From the NCBI RefSeq assembly GCF_000016345.1, contig NC_009379.1:1612001-1676000 (forward strand): a stretch of DNA of 64,000 bases. The letters are read 5' to 3'. Each line of letters opens with the position of its first letter. Position 1 is the first letter of the stretch. A program made the translations under genes and the position numbers. Shown here one piece after another: positions 18,670 to 27,665 of the stretch. The DNA comes from Polynucleobacter asymbioticus QLW-P1DMWA-1. GTDB taxonomy: Bacteria > Pseudomonadota > Gammaproteobacteria > Burkholderiales > Burkholderiaceae. The notes beneath the pieces were generated by a model. That model had not been told where the DNA came from and ran no database searches. It worked only from the letters and a program-made list of their open reading frames with translations.

Positions 18670-20172
18670 TTATTTCAAGCTGATAGTGGTATTTACTCCA
18701 GCGGAAGCAGAACTATCATCAAACCAACGGGCGGTAACCGTTTTAGTTTGAGTATAGAAAGCAATAACCTGCTTACCGTATGGACCTAAGTCACCTAGTT
18801 TAGATGCTCTAGAGCCGGTAAAGGAAAACATGGGGACTGGCACTGGAATGGGCACATTAATACCCACTTGGCCAATATCGATTTCTTCCTGAAACTTACG
18901 CGCTGCAGCCCCAGATTGGGTAAAGATTGCAGTACCGTTGCCGTTCGGGTTTTTATTAATCATGGCAATTGCCTCATCAATATCTTTGGCAAAGCTCACG
19001 CATAGTACAGGTCCAAAAATTTCCTGTTCATAAATGGTCATACCAGGCTTGACATCAGAGAAGATAGTTGGGCCAACAAAGTTGCCTTTTTCGTATCCGA
19101 CAACTTTTACCGTCCTTCCGTCTAACTCTAACTTTGCTTCAGCAGCACCCTTTTCAATCAAACTACTTACACGGCTATAGGCACTTTGAGAAACCAATGG
19201 GCCAACATCAGTGCCAGTCTCTACACCAGCGTTCACTTTAAGTGTCTTAGATTTAGCCACCAAATCTGCCATCCAGTTCTTAGCATCACCCACCATGATG
19301 GCTACTGAAATAGCCATGCAACGCTGACCAGCGGCACCAAATGCAGCGCCTAATAAATTATTTAAAGTTTGCTCCTTGTTAGCATCAGGCATGATGATGG
19401 CGTGATTTTTTGCACCCATCATGCATTGAACGCGTTTGCCACTCAGCGTAGCGCGGTTATAAACGTGTGTTCCTACACGAGTTGATCCCACAAAGGAGAC
19501 GGCTTTGATAACTGGATGATCGCAGATACCATTAACTACTGCTTCTCCACCATGTATCACGTTCAGTACACCTGGAGGTACGCCAGCTTCAGCAGCCAAC
19601 TCAACTAATCGCATAGTAACCATTGGGTCTTGCTCGGATGGCTTCAAAACAAAAGTATTTCCAGTCACAATTGCCATTGGGAACATCCACAATGGAATCA
19701 TTGCCGGGAAATTAAATGGGGTAATACCTGCACACACGCCAATAGGCTGTAAGAGACTATAGGTATCCACACCGCCAGCCACGTTATTTGCAAATTCACC
19801 CAATTGGAGATTTCCAATTGCAGCAGCATGCTCAACAACCTCAAGTCCGCGGAAGACATCACCTTCAGCATCAGCCAGAGTTTTGCCTTGCTCAGCAGTC
19901 AAAATCGCTGCAAGCTCTTTCATATTTTCACGAATGAGTTGCTGGTACTTTAAAAAGATACGCGCTCTTGCACCAATCGACGTTTTTTTCCAAGTCGTAA
20001 ATGCCTTAGCAGCACTTGCAACAGCTGCATTTAATTCATCAGCAGTTGCAAACGGGACTCGCGCCAATACTTCTTGCGTCGCTGGATTAACGATATCGCG
20101 CCATTCTTGTGTGTTGGATTGAACTAGTTGACCGTTAATAAAAAGAGGAATTTGTGGAGGATTTGTGGACAT
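18670..20172 (-). CDS. mmsA: CoA-acylating methylmalonate-semialdehyde dehydrogenase
   Basis: At 500 aa it is a full-length member of the CoA-dependent aldehyde dehydrogenases. The nucleophile cysteine lies in [11 protein letters not shown] (about residue 287) and the N-terminus [12 protein letters not shown] is typical. It converts methylmalonate semialdehyde to propionyl-CoA, closing the valine pathway. It is the promoter-proximal gene of a five-gene operon and faces a LysR regulator across a 141-bp gap. Confidence 0.92.
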   Translation of the reverse strand: MSTNPPQIPLFINGQLVQSNTQEWRDIVNPATQEVLARVPFATADELNAAVASAAKAFTTWKKTSIGARARIFLKYQQLIRENMKELAAILTAEQGKTLADAEGDVFRGLEVVEHAAAIGNLQLGEFANNVAGGVDTYSLLQPIGVCAGITPFNFPAMIPLWMFPMAIVTGNTFVLKPSEQDPMVTMRLVELAAEAGVPPGVLNVIHGGEAVVNGICDHPVIKAVSFVGSTRVGTHVYNRATLSGKRVQCMMGAKNHAIIMPDANKEQTLNNLLGAAFGAAGQRCMAISVAIMVGDAKNWMADLVAKSKTLKVNAGVETGTDVGPLVSQSAYSRVSSLIEKGAAEAKLELDGRTVKVVGYEKGNFVGPTIFSDVKPGMTIYEQEIFGPVLCVSFAKDIDEAIAMINKNPNGNGTAIFTQSGAAARKFQEEIDIGQVGINVPIPVPVPMFSFTGSRASKLGDLGPYGKQVIAFYTQTKTVTARWFDDSSASAGVNTTISLK

Positions 20173-20313
20173 GGCTATTTCCTTTGAATGAATCAGTAAA
20201 AAGACTATTCACAAAGAATAACTTCATAAAAATGTATTGACAACAATGTTAATTGCAAGTTCAATCTGCATTTATGCACATAATAAAACCCCAAATAGGA
20301 TAAATAACCTCTA
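20173..20313. promoter_or_regulatory. Divergent promoter of mmsA operon and LysR gene, with candidate LysR site
   Basis: This 141-bp gap contains AACAATGTT and, at 20252-20265, a 14-bp ATTG-N6-CAAT inverted repeat of the size and T-N11-A-like form used by LysR proteins. No experimentally defined site is implied. The placement between a LysR gene and its likely target is the main argument. Confidence 0.4.
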
Positions 20314-21189
20314 ATGAATTCAATGAATTGGGATCATTTGCAGTATTTCTTGGCGCTTGCAAAAGATGGGCGATTAATTGTGGCGGCCCGTTCTTTAGGG
20401 GTAAACCACACCACTGTTTCTAGACGCATTCAGGCTCTGGAACGGGAAATGGGTGTGCAATTATTTAGCCGCAACAACCTTGGTTTTGAGCTCACTGAAG
20501 CAGGAATGCAATTACAAAACATTGCTCATAAGGTGGAGCAGCAAATTAATGGCATTAGCAAAAACATTGGCTCTGAAAACACCGAAATAAGCGGAACGGT
20601 TCGAGTGGGTGCCACTGAAGGATTTGGTACTTTTATTGTTGGCCCTATTTTGTACGAGTTAAGTAAAAAATTTCCTCGTCTATCAATCGACCTCTTATCC
20701 CTTCCGCGTATCGTTAACTTATCACGCAGAGAAGCTGACATCGCCATTACGCTACAAAGACCAACTCGTGGTCCCTATCTCGTTACCAAACTAAGAGACT
20801 ATGAACTTAAGCTCTACGCATCCAACGAATATCTGGCGTCTAATCCAGCCATACTCTCGCGTGGTGATTTAGATAAGCAAACCTTTATTAGCTATGTCGA
20901 TGATTTGCTATTTAGCAAAGAGCTCAGCTATTTAGATGAAATTTGCAAACCAAAACAAATTTCTTTTCGGAGTACGAGTATCCAATCTCAGCTCCAGGCA
21001 GCCCGCGTTGGGCTTGGTGTAGCGGTACTTCCTAGCTTTATGGTGCAAGCCCAGGATGGTCTGCAAGAAATTCTTCCAAAAGATATTCGTATTATTCGCA
21101 GCTTTTGGATGATGATGCCCAATGAGTACAAGAAAGTGGATCGGATGAATTTGGTATGGGATTGCCTTAAAAAAGAGGCTTCAGGGTAA
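20314..21189 (+). CDS. LysR family regulator, likely controlling the valine-degradation operon
   Basis: A 291-aa LysR protein. The helix-turn-helix is at about residues 10-65 (IVAARSLGVNHTTVSRRIQA), and the HTTVSRRI recognition helix is of the type found in this regulator subgroup. The effector domain follows from about residue 90. Divergent placement next to mmsA makes it the likely regulator of the five-gene operon. Starts at codon 1 or at the second ATG (codon 4) are equally plausible because no clear ribosome site is visible. Confidence 0.85.
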   Translation: MNSMNWDHLQYFLALAKDGRLIVAARSLGVNHTTVSRRIQALEREMGVQLFSRNNLGFELTEAGMQLQNIAHKVEQQINGISKNIGSENTEISGTVRVGATEGFGTFIVGPILYELSKKFPRLSIDLLSLPRIVNLSRREADIAITLQRPTRGPYLVTKLRDYELKLYASNEYLASNPAILSRGDLDKQTFISYVDDLLFSKELSYLDEICKPKQISFRSTSIQSQLQAARVGLGVAVLPSFMVQAQDGLQEILPKDIRIIRSFWMMMPNEYKKVDRMNLVWDCLKKEASG

Positions 21190-21210
21190 AACTTCAATCA
21201 GGGGATCAGA

Positions 21211-21243
21211 AAAAAAGCCTGGCCAAATAGACCAGGCTTTTTT
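21211..21243. terminator. Strong bidirectional terminator
   Basis: A 12-bp stem (AAAAAAGCCTGG / CCAGGCTTTTTT) with a 9-nt loop lies between the convergent LysR and MHS transporter genes. A- and T-runs on both sides make it work in both directions. Confidence 0.9.
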
Positions 21244-21259
21244 CGCATTAAAAATAAAT

Positions 21260-22930
21260 TTAATCCATGTTGAGAATATCTACATCTTTAGTTTCACGTA
21301 CAAACAGAACACCGATTACCAATGTCATTGCAGCGATGATGATTGGGTACCAGAGACCGTAGTAAATGTTACCGTTTTGCGCAACCAAGGCAAAGGAGAT
21401 CGTTGGCAAGAGGCCGCCGAACCAACCGTTACCAATATGGTATGGCAAGGACATAGAGGTGTAACGAATACGAGTTGGGAACATCTCAACCAACATTGCA
21501 GCGATGGGTCCATAACTCATAGTTGCCAAAATTACCAAAATGCTAAGCAAAATAACCAACATCACATAATTCATTTGTGCTGGATCTGCTTTAACTGGGT
21601 AACCTTCTTTAGTTAAAGCATCACGAATTGCCTTCTTAAACTCAGCATCTTTCGCTTTTGCTTCAGCAGGATCCAGTCCCTTAGCTGAGTAGCCAGGAAT
21701 CTCTACATCACCAATCTTGACCACAGCAACGCTGCCCGCTGGAGCTGGAATAGTAGTGTAACTAGCAGAGTTAGAGGCCATCACTTGTTTGGCAATATCG
21801 CATGAGCTAGTGAATTTAGAGGTACCTGTAGGATTGAACTGGAAGGAGCACTCGTTGACATCAGCAGTAATGGTTGCTGGCGCTGTTGCCATTGCTTTTT
21901 CTAACGCTGGGTTAGCGAAGTGAGTAATGCCGTTAAAGATGGACACCGGTGTATTGGGGATGTATAAAATAATTGCCAATAACAAGCCACTCATAATCAC
22001 CACTTTACGGCCAATCTTGTCAGACAAGCTACCAAACACTACGAAGAATGGTGTGCCAATAACTAAAGCAGCTGTCATTAATAAGTTAGCCGTCTTAGGA
22101 TCTACCTTCAATACTTGAGTAAGGTAGAACAGTGCATAGAACTGACCGGTATACCAAACCACTGCTTGACCAGCTACTAAGCCAAATAACGCCAAAAGCA
22201 CGACTTTTAAGTTTTTCCATTGACCAAAAGATTCTGTCAAAGGTGCTTTAGATAACTTACCCTCTTCTTTCATCTTCTTAAAGGCTGGTGACTCATTCAT
22301 GGACAAACGAATCCATACAGAAACAGCCAATAAGGCAATTGATACTAGGAATGGAACACGCCAGCCCCACACGTCAAAGTCTGGGCCAGTGAATTCACGG
22401 GTAAACAAAATCACGAGTAAAGATAAGAACAGACCAATAGTGGCCGTCATTTGAATCCATGAGGTGTAAGCACCGCGTTTGCCAGCGGGGGAATGTTCTG
22501 CAACATAAGTAGCGGCACCACCGTACTCACCACCCAAAGCCAAACCTTGAAGCATACGCAAGGAAATCAAAATTACAGGGGCAGTAACGCCAATAGTGGC
22601 GTAGTTTGGTAAGCAACCAACAACAAACGTAGCGCCGCCCATAATCAAAATCGTGACCAAGAAGGTGTATTTACGACCAATCAAATCACCTAAGCGACCA
22701 AACACCAATGCGCCAAATGGACGCACGATGAAACCAGCGGCAAACGCAAGCAAAGCGAAAATGAACGCAGAACCAGAATCTAGCCCTGAGAAGAATTGCT
22801 TAGCAATAATTGCCGCAAGTGAACCGTAGAGGAAAAAATCGTACCACTCGAAGACCGTACCCAATGAGGAAGCAAAAATAACTTTGCGCTCTTCGGCAGT
22901 CATCGGAGTAGCTTTATGCGCTGTAGACAT
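21260..22930 (-). CDS. MFS transporter, metabolite:H+ symporter (MHS) family, with large periplasmic insert
   Basis: I start at ATG 22930 (MSTAHKATPM...), with GGGG 6 nt upstream, giving 556 aa. FEWYDFFLYG in helix 1 and GRLGDLIGRKY in the first cytoplasmic loop are MHS hallmarks shared with ProP- and ShiA-like symporters. About 115 extra residues (DNA about 21580-21925) lie between helices 9 and 10, a loop expected to face the periplasm. They include two cysteines (NECSF, SSCDI) that could form a disulfide. Divergence from prpE suggests a short-chain organic acid substrate, but that is inference. Confidence 0.87.
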   Translation of the reverse strand: MSTAHKATPMTAEERKVIFASSLGTVFEWYDFFLYGSLAAIIAKQFFSGLDSGSAFIFALLAFAAGFIVRPFGALVFGRLGDLIGRKYTFLVTILIMGGATFVVGCLPNYATIGVTAPVILISLRMLQGLALGGEYGGAATYVAEHSPAGKRGAYTSWIQMTATIGLFLSLLVILFTREFTGPDFDVWGWRVPFLVSIALLAVSVWIRLSMNESPAFKKMKEEGKLSKAPLTESFGQWKNLKVVLLALFGLVAGQAVVWYTGQFYALFYLTQVLKVDPKTANLLMTAALVIGTPFFVVFGSLSDKIGRKVVIMSGLLLAIILYIPNTPVSIFNGITHFANPALEKAMATAPATITADVNECSFQFNPTGTSKFTSSCDIAKQVMASNSASYTTIPAPAGSVAVVKIGDVEIPGYSAKGLDPAEAKAKDAEFKKAIRDALTKEGYPVKADPAQMNYVMLVILLSILVILATMSYGPIAAMLVEMFPTRIRYTSMSLPYHIGNGWFGGLLPTISFALVAQNGNIYYGLWYPIIIAAMTLVIGVLFVRETKDVDILNMD

Positions 22931-23131
22931 TAGTAGCCCCTGTTTAATGATGATCAAGATATAACAAATGCATTATCTATATAAATAATCCCAATTGAAG
23001 AGGAACTAGGGAAATCCTTAATAAAAGTATCTAGGGTTATCCCGAAGCTTTATCTTTCATCTAAACCCCTTACACTCATTCTAGAAAATACAACCATTAC
23101 CCGTATAGGGTTTGTAAGTCAGAAAGAACGT

Positions 23132-25009
23132 ATGTCATATAAAGAATTTCATCAGTCCTCTATTGAAAATCCAGAAAAATTTTGGGATGAGCAGGCCAAA
23201 CTAATCCACTGGGAAAAGCCCTATACAGAAGTGCTGGATTATTCCAACCCCCCATTTGCAAAATGGTTTAAGGGTGGCCTAACCAATCTTTGCTACAACG
23301 CGATTGATCGGCATCTCGCGACTCGTGGCGACCAAATCGCCCTCATTGTGGTTTCTACAGAAACAGACCAAGAAAAAACGTATACCTATAAAGAGTTGTA
23401 CACGGAAGTGAATCGGATGGCAGCCATTCTGAAAGCGAATGGGGTTAACAAAGGCGATCGAGTACTGGTTTATATGCCAATGATTGCTGAGGCGGCATTT
23501 GCAATGCTGGCCTGTGCTCGATTAGGAGCAATTCATTCAGTTGTTTTTGGGGGTTTTGCCTCACACAGCCTGGCAACCCGTATTGATGATGCTGAACCAG
23601 TGGTAATTATTACTGCTGAGGCAGGTATGCGCGCAGGAAAAACGGTTCCCTACAAACCATTGCTAGATGAGGCCATTGAGCTTGCTAAATACAAGCCTAA
23701 AAAAGTATTAATTGTGAATCGTGGCTTACTAGCTTTTACAACAGTCACAGGAAGAGATCTGGATTACGCTACTGAACATCAAAAACATCTTGATGACAAA
23801 GTGCCTGTTGAGTGGGTAGATGCAACTCACCCCTCTTACATTCTGTATACCTCAGGAACTACCGGAAAACCCAAAGGCATTCAACGGGACACTGGTGGAC
23901 ATGCAGTAGCCCTTGCTGCCTCAATGAAATACATCTTTTGCGGGCAACCAGGAGAGACGATGTTCACTGCCTCAGATGTGGGCTGGGCAGTAGGCCATAG
24001 CTACACTATCTACGGACCCCTCATTAATGGCATGTCTTCAATCATGTATGAAGGCACCCCATTACGTCCTGACCCAGGTATTTGGTGGCAGCTTGTTGAA
24101 AAATACAAAGTTACTGTGATGTTTACTGCACCAACAGCAATTCGGGTTCTTAAAAAACAAGATCCCGCTTACCTCAGTAAATATGATTTGTCTTCATTGC
24201 GCTTATTGTTCCTGGCTGGGGAACCATTAGATGAACCCACTGCAACATGGATTCATGAGGGCATCAAAAAACCTGTTGTTGACAACTATTGGCAAACTGA
24301 AACCGGATGGCCAATGATGGCAATTCAAAGAGGCGTAGAAGTCATGCCTCATAAATTTGGCTCTCCTGGTGTACCCGTGTTTGGATATAACCTCAAACTA
24401 TTAGATGAAAGTACTGGCGAAGAGTTGGGTCCAGATAAGAAAGGTGTTGTTGTAATCGAAGGGCCGCTTCCTCCGGGATGCATGCAAACTGTTTGGGGTG
24501 ATGACCAGCGTTTCGTAAGTACTTATTGGGAAACCGTTCCAGGCAAGATGACCTATTCCACTTTTGACTGGGGCATCAAAGACAAGGACGGCTATTTCTT
24601 TATTCTTGGTAGAACAGATGATGTAATTAACGTTGCAGGTCATCGACTCGGTACACGTGAAATCGAAGAGTGCCTATCTAGTCACACCAATGTTGCTGAG
24701 GTAGCGGTAGTTGGTATTGAGGATCAACTCAAAGGTCAGGTACCTATTGGCTTTGTGGTCACAAAAGATGGTTCAAACGCACCAGAAATTGAATCTGAAT
24801 TGATGAAAATTGTGGACGCCAAATTGGGAGCCTTAGCGCGCCCAGCAAAAATTTATCTCGTGAATCTTTTGCCTAAAACACGCTCGGGAAAGATTGTCCG
24901 ACGTGCACTTCAAGCTATCTCTGAAGGCAGAGAATTAGGCGACATTAGTACCATCGAAGATAAAACTGTATTAGATCAAATCCAAGAAGCAATTAATCAA
25001 AGAAGGTAA
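23132..25009 (+). CDS. prpE: Propionate-CoA ligase
   Basis: This 625-aa acyl-CoA synthetase is close to the usual PrpE length. The AMP-binding motif YTSGTTGKPKG is at about 231-241, GIQRDTGGHAVAL is characteristic of PrpE, and the C-terminal catalytic lysine is K587 in TRSGKIVRR. It activates propionate to propionyl-CoA, the same product as the neighbouring valine pathway. It is divergent from the MHS transporter with a 200-bp gap. Acetyl-CoA synthetase is the main alternative but is less likely. Confidence 0.9.
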   Translation: MSYKEFHQSSIENPEKFWDEQAKLIHWEKPYTEVLDYSNPPFAKWFKGGLTNLCYNAIDRHLATRGDQIALIVVSTETDQEKTYTYKELYTEVNRMAAILKANGVNKGDRVLVYMPMIAEAAFAMLACARLGAIHSVVFGGFASHSLATRIDDAEPVVIITAEAGMRAGKTVPYKPLLDEAIELAKYKPKKVLIVNRGLLAFTTVTGRDLDYATEHQKHLDDKVPVEWVDATHPSYILYTSGTTGKPKGIQRDTGGHAVALAASMKYIFCGQPGETMFTASDVGWAVGHSYTIYGPLINGMSSIMYEGTPLRPDPGIWWQLVEKYKVTVMFTAPTAIRVLKKQDPAYLSKYDLSSLRLLFLAGEPLDEPTATWIHEGIKKPVVDNYWQTETGWPMMAIQRGVEVMPHKFGSPGVPVFGYNLKLLDESTGEELGPDKKGVVVIEGPLPPGCMQTVWGDDQRFVSTYWETVPGKMTYSTFDWGIKDKDGYFFILGRTDDVINVAGHRLGTREIEECLSSHTNVAEVAVVGIEDQLKGQVPIGFVVTKDGSNAPEIESELMKIVDAKLGALARPAKIYLVNLLPKTRSGKIVRRALQAISEGRELGDISTIEDKTVLDQIQEAINQRR

Positions 25010-25032
25010 TAACTTCAATATCGCTCTCCAAT

Positions 25033-25062
25033 AAATAAGGCCCCAAGATTGGGGTCTTATTT
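25033..25062. terminator. Terminator between prpE and DUF1622 gene
   Basis: AAATAAGGCCCCAA pairs with TTGGGGTCTTATTT (one G:U). The inner AA/TT pairs probably open to form the loop. It is followed by TATATTGTG and sits between convergent genes. Confidence 0.8.
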
Positions 25063-25094
25063 ATATTGTGTTTATTTCAACCAACTCGGCAGTA

Positions 25095-25439
25095 TTAATC
25101 AGTTTTACCCTGCCACGGCCAGCGACCATCAATCTCCAAAGTCAGAGACCAACTCAAGAAGCATCGAATCATAACGATTGCACCCAAAACAGCCACGCTC
25201 GTTAAGGTAGGGCTGAGAGCAACTGTCCGAATGACGTCCCCAGCAACTAAGACTTCTAAACCCAAGATTAGTGAACGCACAATTTGAACGCGAAAAACTT
25301 TGTAGGCAACGTCTGCAGTCTGAGTAGCAAGATTCTTAATAAAGAAAATGAGTCCCCACAACACACCTACAGAGACAACACCTACTCCTAGGGCATCCAT
25401 CACATCACTAACTTCTTTGATGATTTCAATTTGATTCAT
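25095..25439 (-). CDS. DUF1622 family membrane protein
   Basis: A 114-aa protein with three hydrophobic segments and the DUF1622 pattern (FRVQIVRSLILGLEVLVAGD in the middle, RCFLSWSLTLEIDGRWPW near the end). Function is unknown for this family. It is divergent from the Fur-box-led flavoprotein operon and could share its iron-responsive promoter region. Confidence 0.8.
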   Translation of the reverse strand: MNQIEIIKEVSDVMDALGVGVVSVGVLWGLIFFIKNLATQTADVAYKVFRVQIVRSLILGLEVLVAGDVIRTVALSPTLTSVAVLGAIVMIRCFLSWSLTLEIDGRWPWQGKTD

Positions 25440-25556
25440 GGTTACAGCCTTTATTTAACAAAACTGGAATCCCCTAATACTACCTAAGCTTGTTGAAGGA
25501 CCCTCTTAAAAGCAATCTAACAGGAAAATTGATTACATCCTTCACCCTACAAATAG

Positions 25557-25600
25557 GAATGGTTCTCATTAGTGGTATATTAATGAGAACCATTCTTATT
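25557..25600. promoter_or_regulatory. Double Fur-box-like operator: 15-bp inverted repeat
   Basis: GAATGGTTCTCATTA (25557-25571) and TAATGAGAACCATTC (25581-25595) are exact inverted repeats around a 9-bp spacer. The right arm continues to AATGAGAACCATTCTTATT (25582-25600), which resembles the AATGATAATCATTATC Fur consensus; the left arm is its mirror copy. TATATT at 25576-25581, between the arms, could be a -10 element, so Fur binding would block it. Iron control of the downstream operon is inferred. Confidence 0.72.
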
Positions 25601-25638
25601 AATATTTACCAGGATTTTTATAAAAGGAGTGTACGCAA

Positions 25639-25812
25639 ATGCAAAACTTGTTAGTTGCCGCATTAACGCATATGGTGAGATTTCAAACTACGGATTGCCC
25701 TATTGCACGACAAAGGGCAATGATGATGTTTGATGCCCTGTCCGAACTCAAAGAAAGTGATCCCGAAATTCAAGAGCTTTGCAGTGAAGCAAATGCCTTA
25801 TTGATTATTTGA
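25639..25812 (+). CDS. Small 57-aa protein, first gene of the Fur-box operon
   Basis: ATG 25639 follows GGAG with a 10-nt gap and opens a 57-codon frame beginning MQNLLVAALTHMVRFQTTDC and ending in ANALLII. It fills the space between the Fur-like operator and the FMN-binding protein gene, ending 17 bp before the latter. It has two cysteines (C20, C48), an RQRAMMMFDAL helix-like segment and no signal peptide. I do not recognise a family. Position, ribosome site and codon use make it a likely real gene, perhaps a leader or helper protein of the iron-responsive operon. Confidence 0.6.
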   Translation: MQNLLVAALTHMVRFQTTDCPIARQRAMMMFDALSELKESDPEIQELCSEANALLII

Positions 25813-25829
25813 AGAATTGAGATCTTCAT

Positions 25830-26372
25830 ATGAAGTGGAACCCCAACCCTCTATGGATCACCACGGGTATTGCAATTGCAAGTGCGCCAATCTATGCTCA
25901 TGCCAAGATTTATGTTTCAGCAGAACAAGCTCAAAAACTCATTTTTCCTAATAAACAATTAACCAAGTACTCAGTGGTTCTGACTGAAGATACTCAGGAT
26001 AAGATGCAGTCCGCTTCCAGTGTAAGACACCCCTTTAACGGGGATAGAACCTGGAAGGCTGCTGATGGCAGCTGGTTCATAGTAGACGAAGTAGTGGGTA
26101 AGCACGAAATGATTACCTATGCAGTTGGTATCTCGCCCAATGGCACAGTACAAAACATCGAGATCATGGAATATGTCGAGTCCTATGGCTACGAAGTTGC
26201 AGATGAAAGCTGGCGCAAACAATTTATTGGCAAAAATGCAAATGACGCCATCAAACTGAAGAAAGATATTCAAAATATTTCTGGTGCCACCCTCTCATGC
26301 AAACACCTGACTGACGGCGTCAAAAGAATTATGGTGATGTACGACTTGGCATTAAAACCCAAGTCAAAATGA
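25830..26372 (+). CDS. Exported FMN-binding domain protein (covalent flavoprotein)
   Basis: A 180-aa protein with a Sec signal peptide (residues 1-25, ending IYAHA) and an FMN-binding domain. The motif SGATLS (residues 151-156) is the flavinylation site recognised by ApbE; T154 would receive FMN through a phosphoester bond. It would be a periplasmic one-electron carrier. The ApbE gene overlaps its end by 4 bp. Behind a Fur-like operator, it is likely part of a reductase delivering electrons to ferric iron or another extracytoplasmic acceptor. Confidence 0.85.
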   Translation: MKWNPNPLWITTGIAIASAPIYAHAKIYVSAEQAQKLIFPNKQLTKYSVVLTEDTQDKMQSASSVRHPFNGDRTWKAADGSWFIVDEVVGKHEMITYAVGISPNGTVQNIEIMEYVESYGYEVADESWRKQFIGKNANDAIKLKKDIQNISGATLSCKHLTDGVKRIMVMYDLALKPKSK

Positions 26373-27202
26373 TTCGCTGTAAACCCCTATTGGGCACTTA
26401 TGTTGAGATAAGAGCTGAAATTACCTCGGGGAAATTCGATTCATTTGAATTGAATGAATGCATTGACACAGCATTTTCTGCCATTGAGTTAGTACAAGAC
26501 TTAATGGGATTTCATGATTCCGATAGTGAGCTATCCAAAATTAATGCTCGCGCTCACTTAGAAGTACTTGCAATACATCCGTGGACTTTCGAGGTCCTTA
26601 GTATTGCTAAAGAAATTCATGAAGCCTCTTTGGGAATATTTGATTGTGGCATTGGCAGCAAGTTAGTTGAAGCTGGACTTCTTCCAATGCACCGGAACGT
26701 GCCACATCAGATCTGGGGAGGACTTACGGATGTCATCCTCGAAACTCCTAATCTAGTGAGTTCTACTAAGCCTATGCAAATTGATCTTGGAGGAATAGCA
26801 AAGGGTTTTGCGGTGGATAAAGCTATTGAGGCTTTAAAAGCTACACAAGCTGACTCAGGACTAGTCAATGCCGGTGGCGATATGAGAGTCTTCGGAGCCT
26901 TTCCCTATGAGATACAGATTCGCTCACCTTCCAAGCCCAAAGAACTCATTTTTATTGGCTCTCTACAAGATGGAGCTATAGCTAGCACTGGTCTCTATTA
27001 CAGCGATACCACAAGCAGTTCATCGAGGAGCCCAATAGTTGACCCCATGAACATGAAACAGATTCACTTTACAGAATCCTATTCGGTGATTGCGCCTGAA
27101 TGTATATATGCAGATGCGCTAACCAAAATCTTAGCGATTTCAAAAAATAGTGCTCATCCCTGCTTTTCTCAATTTTTTGCTCATGCCATTCGTATTGCAT
27201 AA
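26369..27202 (+). CDS. apbE: FAD:protein FMN transferase
   Basis: A 277-aa ApbE-family protein. The N-terminal LLGTYVEIRAE, the central IDLGGIAKGFAVDKA and LVNAGGDMRVFG, and a C-terminal metal-site region (APECIYADALTK) are all present. It transfers FMN from FAD to the Thr of the FMN-binding protein encoded just upstream (ATGA overlap). It is shorter than most ApbE proteins and has no visible signal peptide or lipobox, although its partner is exported, which is unusual. It also ends directly against the next gene. Confidence 0.85.
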   Translation: MIRCKPLLGTYVEIRAEITSGKFDSFELNECIDTAFSAIELVQDLMGFHDSDSELSKINARAHLEVLAIHPWTFEVLSIAKEIHEASLGIFDCGIGSKLVEAGLLPMHRNVPHQIWGGLTDVILETPNLVSSTKPMQIDLGGIAKGFAVDKAIEALKATQADSGLVNAGGDMRVFGAFPYEIQIRSPSKPKELIFIGSLQDGAIASTGLYYSDTTSSSSRSPIVDPMNMKQIHFTESYSVIAPECIYADALTKILAISKNSAHPCFSQFFAHAIRIA

Positions 27203-27621
27203 TGAAAAACCACAGTCTTGGAAAAATGCCTACATGGCAGCGATTGTTCACAATTAGCGTGTTTTGCATCTGTTCCATCTCTGGCATCTCGTTCTTGCTT
27301 GGCCATGAATTTCAGATTTCACGCGCCACCTTAGGAAATCGCAATATTTTGATCATTCATGGGGTATCAGCAGCAATAACCTTAATCGCTTTTGGCGCAA
27401 TCCTCCCATTTCACATCAAAGCAGGACTAAAGGCCAAGAAGAACTTAATCAGCGGGGTTTTTCAGCTCATCCTCTTGCTTGTCTTAGTCATTACTGCGAT
27501 GCTGCTCTACTATGGACCAGAAGAATTGCATGAAGGCAGTGAATTGATACACTGGATTCTTGGGCTAACCTTCTTTGGCATTTTTATATACCACGCCATT
27601 AATAGAGCATTGCGAAAATAA
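27202..27621 (+). CDS. Four-helix membrane protein, putative b-type cytochrome partner of the flavoprotein
   Basis: A 139-aa protein with four hydrophobic helices. Histidines lie at H53 and H71 near the ends of helix 2, and at H117 and H131 in helix 4, the latter pair spaced H-x13-H as in ferric-reductase-type haem-binding helices. It starts on the last base of the ApbE stop codon. I infer a small diheme b-type cytochrome that moves electrons across the inner membrane to the flavinylated protein. No family name is certain, and haem binding is a prediction from spacing only. Confidence 0.6.
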   Translation: MKNHSLGKMPTWQRLFTISVFCICSISGISFLLGHEFQISRATLGNRNILIIHGVSAAITLIAFGAILPFHIKAGLKAKKNLISGVFQLILLLVLVITAMLLYYGPEELHEGSELIHWILGLTFFGIFIYHAINRALRK

Positions 27622-27665
27622 GGACTGAGGTGTTATTAACACTTCTAAATTATGGGTAAATCGAC

